Assembly: GCA_963781705.1 (NCBI GenBank)
Contig: CAWAGP010000001.1
Coordinates: 434,001-498,000, forward strand
DNA: 64,000 nucleotides
Reading direction: 5' to 3'
Source: JALYGJ01 sp963781705
GTDB taxonomy: Bacteria > Chloroflexota > Limnocylindria > Limnocylindrales > CSP1-4
Each line of letters starts with the position of its first letter. Position 1 is the stretch's first letter. The notes beneath the pieces were generated by a model, which was given only the letters and a program-made list of their open reading frames with translations, was not told the DNA's origin and did no database searches. The position numbers were made by a program, and so were the translations under genes. Shown piece by piece: positions 60,461 through 64,000 of this stretch.

Positions 60461-62152
60461 ATGGCCGTCGGTACCGGAACGCCGCGCCAGATCGCGGCAG
60501 CATTCCCGCCCATTCCCATCCGCCGCCGCATTTACGGCTTCGGCAGCATCTACGGCAAGACGCTGCGCGACTCGCGCCTTGCCTTCATCATCGCCGCCGG
60601 CCTGCTCGGTGGCATGGCGCTCGTCATGGGCGCCGCGATCGCCAGCATCTTCCCGGACACGCAATCGCGGCTGCAGGTCGATGCCCTGTTCGGCAGCATC
60701 CCACCGTCGCTCACGCGGTTGTTCACGAACGTCGACCTGCTGGGCACCAAGGTCGGCACGCTGGGCGGCTATGTGACCTTCAAGTACGGTGCGATCTTCG
60801 CCCTGGGCACGGCCCTCTGGTCGATCATGGCGCTGTCGGGCACGTTGGCGGGTGAGGCGCGGCGAGGCAGCCTCGACTTCGTCGCCGCCGCGCCATTCGG
60901 CAAGCGCCGCATCGGCCTGGAGAAGCTCGCCGCGCACCTGACCCTGCTGTGGCTGACGATGCTGATCCTCGCCCTGGCCACGACGTTGAGCGCGAACCTG
61001 TTCGGCGACACGGCGCTTGGTGACGCGATCTCGCTCGAATCGTCGATCGGCTTCGCCGCGTGGATCGGCGCACTGGCGACGTTCTTCGGCGGCCTGGCGT
61101 TCATGCTCGCGCCGTTGCTCGGTCGTGCCGGCGCGGCCGGCGTCGCCGGCGTGGCGATGGCCGCGACGTGGATCATCAACGGCCTCAACGTCGGCCCGCT
61201 CTTCATCGTGAGCCCCTTCGCATGGACTTTCAACCACATCCCGCTGGTCGCTATCTACGACTGGCCGTCGGTCGCCCTCGTGTTCATCCTGGGCGTCGTC
61301 TTCCTGGCCGTCGGCCTCGAGTTGTTCCAGCGGCGTGACCTTGGCGTCACGGTCGGTCTGTCGCTGCCCGGCCTGCCGGCCGCCGTGCTGGGCGTGCACG
61401 GCCCGACAACCCGCGCGTTCGGCGAGCAGCTGCCGCGCGCCCTGTCGTGGGGCATCGGTCTTGGACTGCTGGGCATCCTGTTCGCGTCCTTCGCCGGTGT
61501 CCTGGCCGACCAGATCACGGGAGTCTCGGGTATCACCACCACGTTTGCGGCGATCTTCCCGGGCGTCGACTTCGGCACGGTAGGCGGTTGGATGCAGCTC
61601 TACGGTGAGCTGCTGTTCATCGCCGCCGGCTTCGCCGGCGCAACGCTGGTCGCGAAATGGGCTTCCGACGAAACAGATGGCCGTCTCGAGGAGATCCTGT
61701 CGCTGCCGCTGTCGCGGCCGCGCTGGGTGATCGCCGGTGGTGTCGCCGCGCTCATCGCCGTGGTGGTGATGACCGTCCTGTTCGCCGCCGGTGTCGCGAT
61801 TGGGTCCGCCGTCGGCGGCCTGAGCGCCGGTGACGCGATCCTGGGCTGTGCCGCGCTCGGCCTGTTCGCGGCCGCGGTCGTCGGCATCGGCTTTGCCGTC
61901 GGCGGGGTGTGGCGAACGTCGCTGGCTGCCGAGGTTGCCGCCATCTTCGTCGTGGTCACCTATCTGCTCCAGCTCCTTGCGCCGGCGCTCAAGTTGCCCG
62001 ACTGGGTCCAGAACCTCGCGCTGACCTCGCATTTCGGCCAGCCAATGGTCGGCAACTGGGACCTGAGCGGCGTTGTTGCCTCCCTCGTCATCGCGGTCGG
62101 CGGCATCCTGATCGGCGCCTGGGGCGTGACGCGGCGAGACGTGCGCGACTGA
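60461..62152 (+). CDS. ABC-2 exporter permease, two-lobe
   Basis: The 563-residue integral membrane protein has about 12 hydrophobic helices in two similar halves, with R-R-G-S-L-D-F-V-A-A-A-P and D-G-R-L-E-E-I-L-S-L-P as cytoplasmic coupling segments of the two halves. This layout matches polyketide/tetronasin-type exporters, where one long permease works with one ATPase. It would export a hydrophobic compound under TetR control. Confidence 0.85.
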   Translation: MAVGTGTPRQIAAAFPPIPIRRRIYGFGSIYGKTLRDSRLAFIIAAGLLGGMALVMGAAIASIFPDTQSRLQVDALFGSIPPSLTRLFTNVDLLGTKVGTLGGYVTFKYGAIFALGTALWSIMALSGTLAGEARRGSLDFVAAAPFGKRRIGLEKLAAHLTLLWLTMLILALATTLSANLFGDTALGDAISLESSIGFAAWIGALATFFGGLAFMLAPLLGRAGAAGVAGVAMAATWIINGLNVGPLFIVSPFAWTFNHIPLVAIYDWPSVALVFILGVVFLAVGLELFQRRDLGVTVGLSLPGLPAAVLGVHGPTTRAFGEQLPRALSWGIGLGLLGILFASFAGVLADQITGVSGITTTFAAIFPGVDFGTVGGWMQLYGELLFIAAGFAGATLVAKWASDETDGRLEEILSLPLSRPRWVIAGGVAALIAVVVMTVLFAAGVAIGSAVGGLSAGDAILGCAALGLFAAAVVGIGFAVGGVWRTSLAAEVAAIFVVVTYLLQLLAPALKLPDWVQNLALTSHFGQPMVGNWDLSGVVASLVIAVGGILIGAWGVTRRDVRD

Positions 62153-62206
62153 CCTCGCGCATGGCGGCACCCTCAGCGCGTTGCGGGACCTCAGCGCGTG
62201 GCGGGG

Positions 62207-62590
62207 TCAGTAGGCTTCGACGCGAACTGGCGTAAGCCTGAAGTCGCGGACATTGCGCGTCAGCACGGTGGCGTCCGACGCTTCCGCCGCACCCGCAATC
62301 AGGGCATCGGCGAGGCTCAGGGCCCGGCCTCGCTGACGCGCCTCGGAGCGCCATAGACCCGCGGCCATGGCCGTTTCGGGTCCCGGCTGGACGAACTCAA
62401 CCGGGCGCAGCATTGCCTCGAGTAAGCGCACCTGAGCGGCGGTGAGTCCAAAGCGTGTCTCGCACACCGCCACTTCATTGACCAGCGGGTCATCGCCCTC
62501 GGCGAAGAAGCGCTCGAAACGCGCCACGGCCGCGGGATCATCCCGTAGATAGTCGATCAAGAAGGTGGTGTCGAGCAGGAAGCGCGCCAC
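62207..62590 (-). CDS. vapC: PIN-domain toxin (VapC type)
   Basis: This 127-residue protein starts at a GTG sharing one base with the antitoxin stop (TAGTG). It shows F-L-L-D-T-T-F-L-I-D-Y-L, then L-S-L-A-D-A-L-I-A-G-A-A and V-L-T-R-N-V-R-D-F, the PIN acidic residues of a metal-dependent RNase. The gene is convergent with the ABC permease. Confidence 0.85.
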   Translation of the reverse strand: MARFLLDTTFLIDYLRDDPAAVARFERFFAEGDDPLVNEVAVCETRFGLTAAQVRLLEAMLRPVEFVQPGPETAMAAGLWRSEARQRGRALSLADALIAGAAEASDATVLTRNVRDFRLTPVRVEAY

Positions 62591-62850
62591 TACTCCTCCA
62601 GGCCCGGGTCGGTTTTCTCCGCTCGGAGTGCGCGCACCCAGTCCACGACCGCTACCGACGTTGGAAATCGCGGATCATCCTTGAGGATGCCGCGCGCCTC
62701 GTTCCAGGCACGGCGCATCTCGTCCCTGCGCAGCCGGTATAGCAGCGCGTCCTCAACGTAGGCACTGCGGTTGCGCGGGCCGGCCACCCTGTCAAGGCGA
62801 TCGACGAGCTCTTTCGGCAGAGTCATGTTGACTGGAATACGCACAGTCAT
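62590..62850 (-). CDS. Ribbon-helix-helix antitoxin (VapB type)
   Basis: From the ATG at 62850 the protein has 86 residues; ATGs two or five codons upstream are also possible. V-R-I-P-V-N-M-T-L-P-K-E-L-V-D-R-L-D-R-V-A-G and N-R-S-A-Y-V-E-D-A-L fit a ribbon-helix-helix DNA-binding start, and the acidic C-terminus would wrap the toxin. The one-base overlap with the PIN gene supports the pair. It diverges from the PLP enzyme. Confidence 0.8.
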   Translation of the reverse strand: MTVRIPVNMTLPKELVDRLDRVAGPRNRSAYVEDALLYRLRRDEMRRAWNEARGILKDDPRFPTSVAVVDWVRALRAEKTDPGLEE

Positions 62851-62914
62851 GCGCATATCATTGCGCATTCCCGCGCGAGGGTCAATGCCAAGGTGTCCGC
62901 TATGCTCGCGGCCG

Positions 62915-64000
62915 ATGAGCGACACGCCCGGGAAGACGACACCCCCTGACCCAACCGCCGAGCCGGATCGGGCGAACCGTCCCGAATGGCGACCGGCGAC
63001 GCGCGCCGTGCACGCCGGCATGGAGCCCGATGAGCTGACCGGCGCGGTCGCGCCGCCGATCTACCAGACGGCAACCTTCGAGCAGGAGGCCGTCGGCCGG
63101 CCACGCGGCGGCTGGGAATACGCGCGCACCGGCAACCCGACGCGCGCGCGGCTGGAGACCTCGATCGCAGCGCTGGAGGGGGCCGACCATGGCCTGGCCT
63201 TTGCCAGCGGCTCGGCGACCACCCAGGCGATCGCCGCGCTGGCACTCCCCGGCGAACAGATCCTGTGCGTCAACGACGTGTATGGCGGCACGTTCCGCTA
63301 CTTCGAACGTGTGCTGCGCGACATGGGTGTCGCGACCTCGTACCACGACTTCGCCAACGAGGCGGAAGGCGAGCTGAACACGGCGCTGACCGACCTGGTG
63401 CGCATCGTCTGGCTGGAGACGCCCACCAACCCACACCTGCGCGTAGTCGACATCGCGTACATCGCGCAGCGGCTGGCCGACCACGTCGGCGCGCGTGGCG
63501 AGCGGCCGCTACTGGTGGTCGACAACACGTTCGCCACGCCGCTCTCGCAGCGGCCGTTGGAACTGGGCGCGGACATCGTCTTCCACTCCGCGACCAAGTA
63601 CCTGTCCGGCCACTCGGACACGATCAGCGGCGTGCTGGCCACTTCGCGCGACGACCTGTACGAGCGGCTCAAGTTCCTGCAGAACGCGATCGGCGCGGTG
63701 CCTGGCCCGATGGACTGCTTCCTCGTCCTGCGCGGCATCCGCACGCTGGCGCTGCGCGTCGAGCGGCATGCCGAGAACGCGCGCGCCGTCGCCGATGCGC
63801 TCGCCGCGCGCGACGACGTCGACATCGTCAACTATCCCGGGCTGACCGAGGGCCGGCACGCGCACCCGCAGGCGGAGGTCGTCGCGCGCCAGATGCGCTA
63901 CAGCGGCGGCATGATCTCGTTCGTGCCGGCCGAGCATGACGGCCGCTCCGCGGAGGAACGCGCGCGGCGATTCGTCGAAGGCACGCGCCTCTTCGCGCTG
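62915..64000 (+). CDS. Cys/Met-metabolism PLP enzyme (cystathionine gamma-synthase/lyase type), 3' truncated
   Basis: The open frame from the ATG at 62915 runs 362 codons to the window end. Key patterns are R-A-V-H-A-G, P-P-I-Y-Q-T-A-T-F, E-Y-A-R-T-G-N-P-T-R, A-F-A-S-G-S-A-T-T, V-V-D-N-T-F-A-T-P and H-S-A-T-K-Y-L-S-G-H-S-D with the PLP lysine in SATKY. Gamma-synthase, gamma-lyase and methionine gamma-lyase share these. The N-terminus has about 25 extra residues. The missing end prevents a finer call. Confidence 0.88.
   Translation, partial: MSDTPGKTTPPDPTAEPDRANRPEWRPATRAVHAGMEPDELTGAVAPPIYQTATFEQEAVGRPRGGWEYARTGNPTRARLETSIAALEGADHGLAFASGSATTQAIAALALPGEQILCVNDVYGGTFRYFERVLRDMGVATSYHDFANEAEGELNTALTDLVRIVWLETPTNPHLRVVDIAYIAQRLADHVGARGERPLLVVDNTFATPLSQRPLELGADIVFHSATKYLSGHSDTISGVLATSRDDLYERLKFLQNAIGAVPGPMDCFLVLRGIRTLALRVERHAENARAVADALAARDDVDIVNYPGLTEGRHAHPQAEVVARQMRYSGGMISFVPAEHDGRSAEERARRFVEGTRLFAL

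Overview
This is a 64 kb window of a GC-rich bacterial chromosome. It is densely coded, with many GTG starts and several GTGA or TGATG junctions between genes. Thr-Pro, Ser-Pro and Glu-Pro-Ala linkers occur in exported proteins, and an F420-type luciferase-like oxidoreductase is present. Together these suggest a Chloroflexota lineage (Limnocylindria-like) or less likely an actinobacterium. I could not run a database search, so the taxonomy is inference. I saw no tRNA, rRNA or CRISPR array.

Layout. 1-2.65 kb: end of an aminotransferase, a SpoIID-like exported protein, a nitrilase-family amidase and a small protein. 2.65-4.8 kb: an XRE/nuclease-like protein (XRE1) between arrays of a 15-19 bp palindrome. 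4.87-9.35 kb: metabolic and hypothetical genes, including a coupled aminotransferase/VOC/GrpB operon and a broken luciferase-like oxidoreductase. 9.36-41.04 kb: a contractile injection system (CIS) island. 41.0-44.3 kb: a VOC remnant, a Cys-repeat exported protein and dihydropyrimidinase. 44.3-51.1 kb: a membrane phosphodiesterase, an MBL hydrolase, a MaoC-like protein, a Gly-rich exported protein and a second XRE/nuclease-like protein (XRE2) bordered by a dispersed repeat. 51.1-52.0 kb: a GNAT gene and gene debris. 52.0-58.3 kb: a six-gene minus-strand operon (mdh, cytidylate-kinase-like, MFS, lgt, mmsA, GNAT). 58.3-64 kb: a repeat element, TetR with an ABC exporter, a VapBC-type pair and the start of a Cys/Met-metabolism PLP enzyme.

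The CIS island has two main operons that diverge at about 23.1 kb. The plus operon encodes sheath, first tube, assembly protein, a DUF6760-like peptide (in the -1 frame or from a CTG start), a DUF4157 protein, second tube, LysM hub protein, VgrG-like spike, PAAR tip, gp25, baseplate J and a tail protein. The minus operon encodes a Pvc16-like cap, an AAA+ ATPase, a 1351-residue putative effector with a PI3/4-kinase-like domain, and a small overlapping gene that may be its immunity protein. Around this core lie a LuxR regulator, an MalT/BTAD-type regulator, a second DUF4157 protein and three zinc-ribbon/one-TM proteins whose outer domains differ. No tail-fibre gene is visible. The gene set resembles the cytoplasmic Streptomyces CIS more than secreted PVC/Afp particles.

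The most unusual signals are these. Two XRE/nuclease-like genes each sit inside their own family of inverted repeats, with a repeat touching the start codon. A four-motif symmetrical intergenic element occurs four times. A GCCC(GA/TT)TCGGGCA element is shared by three divergent CIS promoters. A G7 heptamer lies just before a stop codon that separates two conserved CIS genes.
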